Origin: Clostridia bacterium
GTDB lineage: Bacteria; Bacillota; Clostridia; Lachnospirales; Lachnospiraceae
Length of the DNA stretch: 64,000 nt
Assembly: GCA_910576325.1 (NCBI GenBank)
Contig: CAJTIM010000001.1
Span: 186,001 to 250,000, forward strand
Direction: 5' to 3'
Part shown: positions 42,569 through 51,524 of the stretch, one piece after another
Position numbering within the stretch: position 1 is the stretch's first letter
Layout of the letters: every line of letters starts with the position of its first letter
Position numbers and translations under genes: made by a program
The notes under the pieces: generated by a model
What the model saw: only the letters and a program-made list of their open reading frames with translations
Told to the model about the DNA's origin: nothing
The model's database searches: none

Positions 42569-43973
42569 TGACCGAATTCTTCCTTTCAAAAATCTTTGGA
42601 AACACAGCAGACACAGGAATCGACCCTTTGGCCTGCTCCACTCCCAGATATTCACAGTTCAACCCGTTCCGCTCCAAGATCTCCCCCATCCCCTTCTTAA
42701 TATCCGATTCAAAAGAGGACAGATGATCCGGATAAAAGAGCCGCATACTCACATTTTCCTTCTCATACACCATCAAAAGATCAAAAAATCCAACATCCTT
42801 AATATCAAACTTAATCAAAAGCTTAGCCGTCCGCTCCTTGGGGTCCGAAGAAGCGTCGCCATCCTCGTCGGGATCAATCCACATCTCCGAGAACATCAGC
42901 TGCCCGTTCAATTCAATCGGAAGCATCAGATGAAGAACAGGCATATACACACTCTCGTTGAGCAGCAGGGCATTGACCACATTTTCAAATACCTGCCGGT
43001 TCTCAAGCCCGGCATCCCCCCGCATCCCGCTCTCCACAATACTTAAGAACTTATCGGCCCAGGCGCATTTCCCCGCAGCCTTATCAAAATTCATCCGCAT
43101 CAAAAGCTCCCGAAGCTGCTCCTCATCCATCCCCTCAAAGGTCTTCTGAAAAGAGGGAAACTTCAAAAGATTCTTAAAATCCGAGATCAGCTGATCCAGA
43201 TCCCCGTTCTCATACCGGGCCGCATTGTATGTAAGCTGTGCCACCAGATCACGAAGAGATCCCATATTCCGTGTCTGAGCTACGTATTTTGCAAGAAACG
43301 GGATAATATCCTGCTGAAGCCGCGCCGTATTCTGCCCCGTATCCTGCGGCCCCCTGTGGTTCAGGCCCCGGGTGAGCTGATCAAGAAGCTCCCGCTGCTC
43401 ATGAAACATATATTTTTTGATATCACTCAAAAGATCCTTCATATTCTCCATCAAATGCTTGCCCGAGGACATGTCGGAATACCGCTTCAAAAATGCAAGA
43501 ATAGCCGCCCGCTGCTCCACTGTGGGGGCGTTGTTCAGAGCTTCACGCATAAGCGCAAAAAAAGGCCCTTGAAAGCGGACGGAGCCGGATAACTGATTTT
43601 TCAGAAATTCCACAAGCTCTGCGTCGGTCATCTTCAAAAGCTGGAAAAAGGTGGAAATATCCTCCGCCGTATCCGCGCCGATTCCGGCCTCCACCAGATT
43701 CGCCATTCCTCCGAACATCAGCTTGGACATGGTATCCGATAGCTGAGGCGTGTCCCGAAGGAGCTGCACAAAGGTTCCGAAATTGGAATCGTAGCTGGCG
43801 CTTAACTGTGCGCCGTTCTGGGAATTGGCGTCGGAACGGTTGTCAGGCCGCACCACCCGGTTGGGGTCAACCGGATTCTGAATCTGCATTTTATCCGGCT
43901 GATTCTGGGCATTATTCCTTACATTATTCTCATAACCTGTTGGTGGAGTGGTCACTCGTAAAATATTTGCCAT
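42555..43973 (-). CDS. FliK-like flagellar protein (YlqG type)
   Basis: A 472-residue protein. The N-terminal 60 residues are low-complexity; the middle is helical; the C-terminal 150 (LMLPIELNGQLMFSEMWIDPD, then LLIKFDIKDVGFFDLLMVYE and MRLFYPDHL) have the hook-length-control fold found in YlqG and FliK. It pairs with the overlapping FlhB2-like gene. Position next to cheA, facing away, suggests a flagellar role. GGGAG precedes ATG 43973. Confidence 0.75.
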   Translation of the reverse strand: MANILRVTTPPTGYENNVRNNAQNQPDKMQIQNPVDPNRVVRPDNRSDANSQNGAQLSASYDSNFGTFVQLLRDTPQLSDTMSKLMFGGMANLVEAGIGADTAEDISTFFQLLKMTDAELVEFLKNQLSGSVRFQGPFFALMREALNNAPTVEQRAAILAFLKRYSDMSSGKHLMENMKDLLSDIKKYMFHEQRELLDQLTRGLNHRGPQDTGQNTARLQQDIIPFLAKYVAQTRNMGSLRDLVAQLTYNAARYENGDLDQLISDFKNLLKFPSFQKTFEGMDEEQLRELLMRMNFDKAAGKCAWADKFLSIVESGMRGDAGLENRQVFENVVNALLLNESVYMPVLHLMLPIELNGQLMFSEMWIDPDEDGDASSDPKERTAKLLIKFDIKDVGFFDLLMVYEKENVSMRLFYPDHLSSFESDIKKGMGEILERNGLNCEYLGVEQAKGSIPVSAVFPKIFERKNSVNVTI

Positions 43974-44001
43974 TTTTTTCTCCCGATATGATAAATTTCT
44001 C

Positions 44002-44029
44002 TTATTTTTTTATTATTATCTTCCGATAT
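44002..44029 (+). promoter_or_regulatory. sigma-28-like promoter of cheA
   Basis: TTAT (44002-44005), 16 bases, TCCGATAT (44022-44029), the layout shared with other candidates here. The region is AT-rich, so a chance match is possible. Confidence 0.45.
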
Positions 44030-44065
44030 ATAATATATATCTCAAAATAAGGTGGTGCTAATATT

Positions 44066-46165
44066 ATGGACAATGGTATGGACAACATGCTGGACATGTA
44101 TCTTTTTGAAACAAATTCATTACTTGAGCAGTTAGACGAGCTGTTAATAGAGGCAGAGAAAAATGAGGAGTTCACCACGGATGATGTAAACGAAATCTTC
44201 CGGGCGATGCACACAATCAAGGGTTCCTCGGCCATGATGGAATTTAACTCTCTGATGACAATTGCCCACCGGATTGAAGACCTGTTTTTCTATGTTCGGG
44301 AAAACGGCATCGATTCCCTCAACAGTACGGATAAGAGCGAATTGTTTAATCTAACGTTCAAGTCCACGGATGTGCTCCGGGGTGAAGTTGAGAAGCTGGA
44401 GAACAATGAGCCTCTTAGTACTAATATCGACAGTATGACTTCAGAAATTAATAGTTTTCTGAATAAAATTAGCGGTACGGGCGAACCGGAGGAGGAAGCG
44501 CCCGCGGCCAAGGAGGAGGGAACCGAGGTCAAGGCGGCGGTTGGAAATGAGGCAGGCCAGAAGCTTGTGGAATCCTTCGGAAGCAAATGCCCGTTTTTCC
44601 TTCAGATCTTTTTTGATGAGGGCTGCGGAATGGAGAACCTTCGGGCCTTTATGCTTGTGAATGCCCTTCACGGCACGGAGATGGAATTTGAATTTTATCC
44701 CGAGGACGTGGAGAGCAACGGAGCCACCAGTGAGTCCATCATTGACCACGGATTTTTTGTAGGCTTACATTCCCAGGAGGATGTGAATAAAGCCATCGCC
44801 GTAGTGGAGGAGCAGGGAAGTATTCAGACCTACGAGGTGATTCACGTTCAGGAGAAGAAGCCGGAGGCGGAAGCGCCCAAGGCGGCGGAGGAAGCTCCGA
44901 AGGCAGCTCCGGTCCAGGCGGAACCGGCCAAGGGGAATCCGGCCGTGAAGGAGGTTGCCGGCGCACAGCCGCAGCAGCATGCAAAGCAGAGTCTGATCAG
45001 CGTGAACCTTTCCAAGTTAGACGCGCTGCAGGCCATTGTGGGAGAGATTGTAATCACGGAGTCTATGGTAGCTTCCTCACCGGAGCTGCAGGGCCTGAAG
45101 CTGGACAGCTTCTTGAAGTCCACACGTCAGCTTCGGAAGCTTACGGATGATCTTCAGGATATCAGCATGTCGCTTCGGATGGTATCTATTTCCGGCACCT
45201 TCCAGAAGATGAACCGGATTGTCCGCGATATGAAGAAGGCATTGAATAAGGATGTGCGCCTGACCATTATTGGTGAGGATACGGAGATTGATAAGACGAT
45301 TATCGACAGCATCAGCGACCCCATTATGCACATTGTGCGTAATTCGATGGATCACGGTATTGAGACCACCAAGGAGGAGCGTATTGCCGCCGGCAAGGAC
45401 CCCCAGGGCGAGCTGATTTTGTCCGCTTCCCATACGGGCAGCGAGGTTATTATTTCCATTTCCGATGACGGCCAGGGTATGGATACGGAGAAGATTCTGG
45501 CCAAGGCTGCCAGGAACGGACTTCTGACCAAGCCGGAGAGCGAGTATTCCAAGAAGGAGATTCTTGCCTTGCTGATGCTGCCGGGCTTCTCCACCAACGA
45601 GGAGGTAACGGAGTTCTCCGGCCGCGGCGTTGGTATGGACGTTGTGAAGAAGAATGTGGAGAGCGTGGGCGGAACCATCAGTATCACCAGCGAATTGGGA
45701 CAGGGAAGCTGCACCACCCTGAAGATTCCGCTGACGATGGCCATTGTAGACGGAATGGAGATCCGCGTGGGACGGTCCATTTTCACCATTCCCATTTCCA
45801 ACATCCGCCAGTCCATCAAGATTGCCAGAGAAAATGTGCTTCACGATGCAAAGGGCAATGAGCTTGTGAAGATTATGGATGAGTTCTATCCCATTATCCG
45901 CCTCCATGAGTTCTACAACATTGAGCCGGAAGTGACGAATATTGAGGATGGTATTCTGATTTGGGTAGAGGCAGGCGATCACTCCTACTGTATGTTTGTG
46001 GATGAGCTTTTGGGAGAGCGCCAGATCGTGGTAAAACCGCTTCCTTCCTATTTAAATAGTTTCAATATCAAGGATTACGGAATCAGCGGATGTACCATTC
46101 TGGGCGATGGAAACATCAGTATTATCCTGGAAGTAATGAACCTTTATAACGCGGCGAATGTATAA
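44066..46165 (+). CDS. cheA: chemotaxis histidine kinase CheA
   Basis: Cytoplasmic kinase of the receptor array. The 699-residue protein carries P1 with the phospho-acceptor His49 (RAMHTIKGSS), a P2 region followed by an Ala/Glu/Pro linker, and the P3 dimerisation helices (VNLSKLDALQAIVGEIV). The P4 ATP domain has N box HIVRNSMDHGIE, G1 ISDDGQGMD and G2 GRGVGMDVV, and the P5 CheW-like domain closes the protein. It is first in the cheA-cheW-cheR-cheB set. The next start lies 25 bases downstream of its stop. cheY, cheC and cheD are not in the window. Confidence 0.97.
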   Translation: MDNGMDNMLDMYLFETNSLLEQLDELLIEAEKNEEFTTDDVNEIFRAMHTIKGSSAMMEFNSLMTIAHRIEDLFFYVRENGIDSLNSTDKSELFNLTFKSTDVLRGEVEKLENNEPLSTNIDSMTSEINSFLNKISGTGEPEEEAPAAKEEGTEVKAAVGNEAGQKLVESFGSKCPFFLQIFFDEGCGMENLRAFMLVNALHGTEMEFEFYPEDVESNGATSESIIDHGFFVGLHSQEDVNKAIAVVEEQGSIQTYEVIHVQEKKPEAEAPKAAEEAPKAAPVQAEPAKGNPAVKEVAGAQPQQHAKQSLISVNLSKLDALQAIVGEIVITESMVASSPELQGLKLDSFLKSTRQLRKLTDDLQDISMSLRMVSISGTFQKMNRIVRDMKKALNKDVRLTIIGEDTEIDKTIIDSISDPIMHIVRNSMDHGIETTKEERIAAGKDPQGELILSASHTGSEVIISISDDGQGMDTEKILAKAARNGLLTKPESEYSKKEILALLMLPGFSTNEEVTEFSGRGVGMDVVKKNVESVGGTISITSELGQGSCTTLKIPLTMAIVDGMEIRVGRSIFTIPISNIRQSIKIARENVLHDAKGNELVKIMDEFYPIIRLHEFYNIEPEVTNIEDGILIWVEAGDHSYCMFVDELLGERQIVVKPLPSYLNSFNIKDYGISGCTILGDGNISIILEVMNLYNAANV

Positions 46166-46190
46166 TATAGAGAGAGTTGGAGGAAAATAC

Positions 46191-46673
46191 ATGTCTACGG
46201 AACAGATGCAGAATACAAATATGGACGGCCAGGAGAATACGGCAGCCGAGGCCGATGTTTCTATGGAGCGTTATTTGACCTTTCGCTCGGACGGAACGAC
46301 GATGGGTGTGAGCACCGATTATGTGATTGAGATTCTTACGGATCAGATTATCACCGAGATTCCGATGGTGCCGGGATTTATCAAGGGAATCATCAATATG
46401 CGCGGCCAGATTGTGCCGATTATCGATATGCGGTTAAAGATGGGAAAGTTTGCCGACAGTACGGATACCACTTGCATCATCGTACTGGAGATTGATTCTA
46501 CCTGTGTAGGCATCCAGGTGGACGGCGTGGAACAGGTATTGGATATTGACAAGACCCAGATTTCACCGATTCCGGTGGAGGATCAGCAGGGGCTGGTGGA
46601 CGGAATGATTTCCTTAAGCAGCCAGGAAGTGCTGCTGTTCCTGAATTGTCAGGAATTGATTCGTACGTATTAG
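46191..46673 (+). CDS. cheW: chemotaxis coupling protein CheW
   Basis: A 160-residue adaptor linking receptors to CheA. It has the double beta-barrel CheW fold with the signature VPGFIKGIINMRGQIVPIID and VGIQVDGVEQVLDI. ATG 46191 has GGAGG seven bases upstream; the longer frame from 46158 overlaps cheA and has no ribosome site. A GC-rich dyad (46681-46688 with 46713-46720) follows the stop but has no T-run. Confidence 0.95.
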   Translation: MSTEQMQNTNMDGQENTAAEADVSMERYLTFRSDGTTMGVSTDYVIEILTDQIITEIPMVPGFIKGIINMRGQIVPIIDMRLKMGKFADSTDTTCIIVLEIDSTCVGIQVDGVEQVLDIDKTQISPIPVEDQQGLVDGMISLSSQEVLLFLNCQELIRTY

Positions 46674-46733
46674 AAGATAAACTCCCGGGGACCTGCCAGG
46701 ATGCAGAGTCTTCCGGGAGTGTATCAAGTTAAA

Positions 46734-46922
46734 AAATCAATTTGCAGGCGCATGGATCTGTGACTGTAAATTGATTTCATAGAGGTGTACTGTGAGGAAT
46801 ATTACGGAACTGGAATCAGTAATATTCCTTACAGTGCACAAATCAATTTGCAGGCGCATGGATCTGTGACTGTAAATTGATTTCATAGAGGTGTACTGTG
46901 AGAAATATTACGGAACTGGAAT
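46734..46922 (+). repeat. 83-bp direct repeat with alternating hairpins upstream of cheR
   Basis: 46734-46816 and 46840-46922 are nearly identical (one visible mismatch), period 106. Each copy opens with a 14-bp stem (AAATCAATTTGCAG with CTGTAAATTGATTT). Between the copies, 46785-46805 pairs with 46819-46839 over 21 bp with two G-U pairs. The second copy repeats the left arm (46891-46911) just before the cheR SD, so the single right arm could pair with either. A small hairpin with GGA in its loop (CTGC-CAGGAT-GCAG, 46693-46706) lies upstream. Confidence 0.85.
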
Positions 46923-46933
46923 AGGAGGTTATT

Positions 46934-47743
46934 ATGCTTACAATCACAGATGGTGACTTTCTGCGGCTGATTAACTTTGTAAAGGCCAATTACGGAATTG
47001 ATTTATCTAAGAAAAAGCAGCTTATTATGGGCCGGCTTTCCGGAACCATTATGTCTATGGGCTTTGAGAGCTTTAAAGATTATGTGGATTATCTGTTAAA
47101 GAATAAGAAGCCGGAAGATCTGGAGCTGATGCTGAATAAGCTTACGACAAATTACACATATTTTATGCGTGAGGAAGCACATTTCAAGTTCTTTACGGAA
47201 ACCATACTTCCTTATCTGGAAAAAACCAAGAAGAATAAGGTCTTGAGCATATGGAGCGCCGGCTGTTCCTCCGGGGAGGAGCCTTATACCATTTCCATGC
47301 TGTTAAAGGAGTATTTCGGCTCAAAGCCCGGCTGGGATACAAGAGTGCTGGCTACGGATATTTCCAGGAATGCCCTGGGAGCGGCGCAGCATGCGGTGTA
47401 CGACGAAAGCTCTCTAAAGGAAGTGCCGCCTACCTGGAAGACAAAATACTTTGTTAAGACGCCGGAGCCGGGAATCTATGAGGTTGCGCCGGTGATCAAG
47501 AACAATGTAATTTTCCGGACCTTCAATCTGATGGAGCCGATTCACTTTAAACTGAAATTTGACGTGATTTTCTGCAGAAATGTAATGATTTACTTTGATC
47601 AGGCGACCAAGGAGGCGCTGGTGAAGCGGTTTTACCAGGCAACCAATCCGGGAGGCTATCTGCTGATCGGCCATTCGGAGAGTCTGAATAAGGAAAATAC
47701 GCCTTACAAGTATCTGATGCCGGCAACATATCGGAAAGAATAG
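46934..47743 (+). CDS. cheR: chemotaxis methyltransferase CheR
   Basis: Methylates glutamates on chemoreceptors using SAM. The 269-residue protein has the helical N-terminal domain and the SAM domain with SAGCSSGEEPYTISMLL, ATDISRNAL and FDVIFCRNVMIYFD, all hallmarks of CheR. The SD AGGAGG is five bases before ATG 46934. The long repeated leader sets it apart from cheW and may tune its expression. No pentapeptide-binding extra domain. Confidence 0.96.
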   Translation: MLTITDGDFLRLINFVKANYGIDLSKKKQLIMGRLSGTIMSMGFESFKDYVDYLLKNKKPEDLELMLNKLTTNYTYFMREEAHFKFFTETILPYLEKTKKNKVLSIWSAGCSSGEEPYTISMLLKEYFGSKPGWDTRVLATDISRNALGAAQHAVYDESSLKEVPPTWKTKYFVKTPEPGIYEVAPVIKNNVIFRTFNLMEPIHFKLKFDVIFCRNVMIYFDQATKEALVKRFYQATNPGGYLLIGHSESLNKENTPYKYLMPATYRKE

Positions 47744-47810
47744 TATCTGCTATGGTTCATAAAGTGAAACGTAACCGGTAATTCTATATTTAGAAAGGCT
47801 TAAAATAACT

Positions 47811-48884
47811 ATGATTAAGAAAATAAGAGTGTTCGTGGTGGATGATTCCATCTTTTTCCGACAGATGCTGATCAATGATTTGAAAGAGCGCAGCAATCTG
47901 GAGGTGGTGGGCTTTGCGGCCAGTGCTCTTGAGGCGCGAACGAAGATTCCCACCATAAAGCCGGATGTTATCACAATGGATGTGGAGATGCCCGGCTTGA
48001 GCGGAATTGATTTTCTAAAGGAGCTGCTGCCGAAGTACCCGATTCCGGTGATTTTGGTGTCTTCTTTGAATCTGAGCGTATTTGACGCTCTGGCTGCCGG
48101 TGCGGTGGACTTTGTACAGAAGCCTAATATGTCTAAGGATTACAATGTCAAAAGCTTTTTCAATGTGCTGAACAGTAAGATTTATATTGCGTCCAGGGCC
48201 AAGGTGAATGTAAAGCATCAGGCGGGCCGTCCTCAGAGCGGACCTTCGGCGCCGGCTGCGGGAATGTCTACGGCGGCTTTCAGTTCCAATCTGTCACAGA
48301 TAGTTCAGAATACCATGCTCATTGCCATCGGCGCTTCCACGGGGGGAACCGAGGCGACTTTGGAGGTGCTGCAGAGACTGCCGGCGGATATGCCCGGTAT
48401 TGTGGTGACGCAGCATATGCCCGAGGGCTTTACAAAGATGTATGCGGAGAGGCTGAACCGTATCTGCAAGCTTGAGGTGAAGGAGGCCGAGAACGGAGAC
48501 CGGGTCCGCAGAGGACTGGTGCTCATTGCTCCCGGCGGTCCTTTGCAGATGCGTGTGGAAAAGGACTTAAAGGGCTTCTATGTATCCTGCCAGCCGGGGG
48601 AGAAGGTCAACGGACACCGGCCTTCGGTGGATGTGCTCTTTTCTTCGGTGGCTAAGAAGGCCGGGAAGAGCGCCGTGGGGATTATTATGACCGGTATGGG
48701 GCGCGACGGAGCCAGCGGGCTTTTGGAGATGCGCCAGGCCGGAGCCTTTACCATCGGCCAGGATAAGGAATCCTGTGTGGTGTACGGTATGCCTATGGTG
48801 GCATATGACATTGGAGGAGTATGCGTTCAGGCTTCCTGTACCAATATTTCCAATGTTTTGTTAAATCAGCTTCGGAAAATGTAG
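47811..48884 (+). CDS. cheB: chemotaxis methylesterase/deamidase CheB
   Basis: Removes methyl groups from receptors. The 357-residue protein has an N-terminal receiver with the acidic pair D11/D12 and the phospho-acceptor D57 (MDVEMPG), then a linker. The esterase domain carries the Ser in IGASTGGTEA, the His in TQHMPEGFT and the Asp in GMGRDGASG. The SD is weak (AAAGGC). The stretch 48885-49024 after it shows nothing except the start of the flgM promoter region. Confidence 0.96.
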   Translation: MIKKIRVFVVDDSIFFRQMLINDLKERSNLEVVGFAASALEARTKIPTIKPDVITMDVEMPGLSGIDFLKELLPKYPIPVILVSSLNLSVFDALAAGAVDFVQKPNMSKDYNVKSFFNVLNSKIYIASRAKVNVKHQAGRPQSGPSAPAAGMSTAAFSSNLSQIVQNTMLIAIGASTGGTEATLEVLQRLPADMPGIVVTQHMPEGFTKMYAERLNRICKLEVKEAENGDRVRRGLVLIAPGGPLQMRVEKDLKGFYVSCQPGEKVNGHRPSVDVLFSSVAKKAGKSAVGIIMTGMGRDGASGLLEMRQAGAFTIGQDKESCVVYGMPMVAYDIGGVCVQASCTNISNVLLNQLRKM

Positions 48885-49024
48885 GATTTTGGCAGTAGTT
48901 TGCAGGTTGTATTTTATGGGGGTTGTACTGGGGGATGTCTGTTTTTGCAGGGCATTTTCGGTACGGCCCCGTTTCAATTTCTGCGGCGTTTGGAGTTTTT
49001 AGGGAAATTTTATGCACTCTTTTG

Positions 49025-49051
49025 TTATGTTTTTCCCGTTTCGGCCGATAA
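49025..49051 (+). promoter_or_regulatory. sigma-28 promoter of the flgM operon
   Basis: TTAT (49025-49028), 15 bases, GCCGATAA (49044-49051), a perfect -10. The distance to flgM is 48 bases. Autogenous control of the anti-sigma gene by its own sigma factor is known in other bacteria. Confidence 0.75.
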
Positions 49052-49098
49052 ATATAATAAGAAGCAGGACGTAAGTTTCTCTGAAAGGAGTTTCATGT

Positions 49099-49413
49099 AT
49101 GAAAATAACATTAAATAATATAAGTCCGTACCGTATGGAAACCACCGGTTATACGAGGACCGAGGGCAAGGTTTCCACTGGGGTCAAGGGAAACTATGAT
49201 GCCCTGACCATTCAGTCCAGCTCCAGACAGATCCAGGAAAAGACATTTTCCGATGCTCTGTCCCGGCAGGTGGTATCGGATGCAAGAGGGGGAGCGCCTG
49301 CGGATAAGGTGGAGAACCTAAGACAGCAGGTAGAAGCAGGGACCTATCAGATTGATCCTTATATGATTGCGGCGCGTATGCTGGTGAGTGGGGAGGCTTT
49401 TGCCCATGCATAA
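49099..49413 (+). CDS. flgM: anti-sigma-28 factor FlgM
   Basis: Binds sigma-28 until hook completion allows its export. The 104-residue protein has an unstructured N-terminus, and the conserved C-terminal helix motif DKVENLRQQVEAGTYQIDP, then MIAARML. CTGAAAGGAG lies upstream of ATG 49099. It overlaps flgN by 8 bases. Its presence shows that the cell has a sigma-28 regulon. Confidence 0.92.
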   Translation: MKITLNNISPYRMETTGYTRTEGKVSTGVKGNYDALTIQSSSRQIQEKTFSDALSRQVVSDARGGAPADKVENLRQQVEAGTYQIDPYMIAARMLVSGEAFAHA

Positions 49414-49870
49414 CCTGTCATCATTTCGGGAGTTGATTCAGCAGTTCATTGAGCTGTTTGACCGGATGACTCCCCTGGAACAGTCGAAGCTTGAGGTGGT
49501 AAGCCGCAACCAAGTTGCGCTGCTTGAGGATATTATTAAGAAGGAACAGGCGGAGATTATGGCTCTTCGGGGACTGGATCAGAAGCGGGAGCGGATTCAG
49601 GAGGAGCTTGGATGGAAGGATCTGACCTTTCAGGAGATTCTGGGTAAGCTTTCGGAGGAGGAACGGACCGACATGGAGCAGCTTTTTGACGAATTGGCTG
49701 CCCGGGTGACCACGTTTCAGTCAGTGACGGAAAGCTCCAGAACCATCATGGAGGTCAATCTGCATGCTATCAATCAGATGGTAGCCAGGCAGGGCGGCGG
49801 AAGGTCAACCTACAAGGAAGACGGTTCCGTGGAGACCGGGCCGTCCCACTTTACAGATCGACGCATATAA
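49406..49870 (+). CDS. flgN: flagellar export chaperone FlgN
   Basis: A helical protein of 154 residues; FlgN chaperones FlgK and FlgL, the next two genes. It shows the usual N-terminal LIQQFIELFDRM and the long coiled region with KSSR-like SSRTIMEVN near the end. ATG 49406 has GGGGAGG nine bases upstream; the start at 49388 is rejected. Sequence conservation of the family is low, so context carries weight. Confidence 0.85.
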   Translation: MHNLSSFRELIQQFIELFDRMTPLEQSKLEVVSRNQVALLEDIIKKEQAEIMALRGLDQKRERIQEELGWKDLTFQEILGKLSEEERTDMEQLFDELAARVTTFQSVTESSRTIMEVNLHAINQMVARQGGGRSTYKEDGSVETGPSHFTDRRI

Positions 49871-49885
49871 AGGAGGATACGAAGT

Positions 49886-51508
49886 ATGATGCGTTCAACC
49901 TTTGCCGGTTTTACCACGGCCACGCTTGCTTTGAACGCAAGCCACCGGGCCTTGGAGGTAACCGGACAGAATATAGCGAATATTAATACGCCGGGCTATA
50001 CAAGACAGCGCCTGGATATCAAGAGCTTATACCTTCGGGGAGGAGAGTTCTACAATTCCAATCCCAATGCCAGAATTGGTTTTGGTGTGGAGATCACGGG
50101 AGTTTCACAGCTTCGTGATCCGTTTTTGGATATTCAGTACCGGCTCCAGATGGCGAAGCTGGGGACTACGGATGCACAGGTGGCCGGGTATGAGAAGCTG
50201 GCGAATATTTTGGATGAGACCGATAAGAACGGAATTAAGAATGCTCTGAGTGATTTGGCATCCCAGCTTCAGAAGCTGGCGCAGAATCCCAACAGCAAGG
50301 AATATGATTCCATGGTGCGTTCTTCCAGCCAGATTCTATTGAACCTGTTTCATCAGAATTCTACGGATCTTCAGGAGGTCCGTAAGGATTTGACCAGTGA
50401 GTTTCGGGATACGACCATTCCGGATGCCAATAAGATTATTCAGAATATAGCCGAATTGAATGAGAGCATTAAAAACAGCGAGATTCTGGGGAATCCGGCT
50501 TTGGAGCTGAAGGATGAGCGGAATGAGCTGATTGATGAATTGGCAAGTTATCTTCCTATTACAGTGAAGTACCGTGATCACGATCTGGGTGCGGGCTTTA
50601 CGGTGGAAGAATTGGATATCTATTATACAGATGCGGACGGCACCAGCTATAAGCTGTTATCCGACAATCTGGCAGGAATGTTGTCTACCAATGCGGATGG
50701 CCAGCCGGTGCAGCTGTATATCACAAATGCCTATGGCAAGGGGCCGGAGGAGATTACGAATACTATCGGCGACGGTGTGTTGAAGGGAACACTGGACATT
50801 CTGAATAAGTCAGGTGGGTTTGATAATCCGCCTTCGGATATAAGAGGCATCGGATATTATGAGAAATCTTTGGATTCTCTGGTTGCAACATTTGCGGAGA
50901 CCTTGAATAAGCTGAATGAAAGTCCGAAGATTGATCCGGCTACCGGTAAGCCAGAGGTAGATGCAAACGGCGATCCGGTAATGGAAAAGCATGATTTATT
51001 TGAAGCAATTGATCCGAATCAGCCTATGTCGGCTTCTAATATTAAGATTGCTGACGGATGGGCCAATGGTGACTATGGGATTACAATTTCCAATGTGCAG
51101 GTACCCAATGGCGAGGGTGACAATTCCACGGGCGAGACGGCTGATGAGAATGTGCTGAAGATGATTAAGGCATTATCGGAGGATCGTCAGTTCAGTTATA
51201 CAGACCCGGCGGATCCGACGGGCAATCCGGTGGATTTCTATAAAGGAAACTTTTATAACTGCTTTGTAAATATGGAAAATATACTGAATATTGACCTGAA
51301 AGCAGGGAACAGTACATTGGAAAATAAGATTACTGTTATCAATCAGACTGCAGATTTGAAAGATTCTATATCCGGAGTTTCTCTGGATGAAGAAGGAATC
51401 AATCTGCTTCACTATCAGCAGTCCTATTCGGCAGCGGCCAGACTGATGACTACGCTGGACGAGGCACTGGATAAGCTGATCAATGGAACCGGTGTGGTAG
51501 GACGATAG
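49886..51508 (+). CDS. flgK: flagellar hook-associated protein FlgK
   Basis: First hook-filament junction protein, exported. The 540-residue protein has the rod-domain signature ALEVTGQNIANINTPGYTRQ at about 22-41 and the C-terminal heptad helix (SGVSLDEEGINLLHYQQSYS, then AARLMTTLDEAL), both conserved. AAAGGAGG precedes ATG 49886. It is followed after 16 bases by flgL. Confidence 0.97.
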   Translation: MMRSTFAGFTTATLALNASHRALEVTGQNIANINTPGYTRQRLDIKSLYLRGGEFYNSNPNARIGFGVEITGVSQLRDPFLDIQYRLQMAKLGTTDAQVAGYEKLANILDETDKNGIKNALSDLASQLQKLAQNPNSKEYDSMVRSSSQILLNLFHQNSTDLQEVRKDLTSEFRDTTIPDANKIIQNIAELNESIKNSEILGNPALELKDERNELIDELASYLPITVKYRDHDLGAGFTVEELDIYYTDADGTSYKLLSDNLAGMLSTNADGQPVQLYITNAYGKGPEEITNTIGDGVLKGTLDILNKSGGFDNPPSDIRGIGYYEKSLDSLVATFAETLNKLNESPKIDPATGKPEVDANGDPVMEKHDLFEAIDPNQPMSASNIKIADGWANGDYGITISNVQVPNGEGDNSTGETADENVLKMIKALSEDRQFSYTDPADPTGNPVDFYKGNFYNCFVNMENILNIDLKAGNSTLENKITVINQTADLKDSISGVSLDEEGINLLHYQQSYSAAARLMTTLDEALDKLINGTGVVGR

Positions 51509-51524
51509 GCAGGAGGGAATCACA

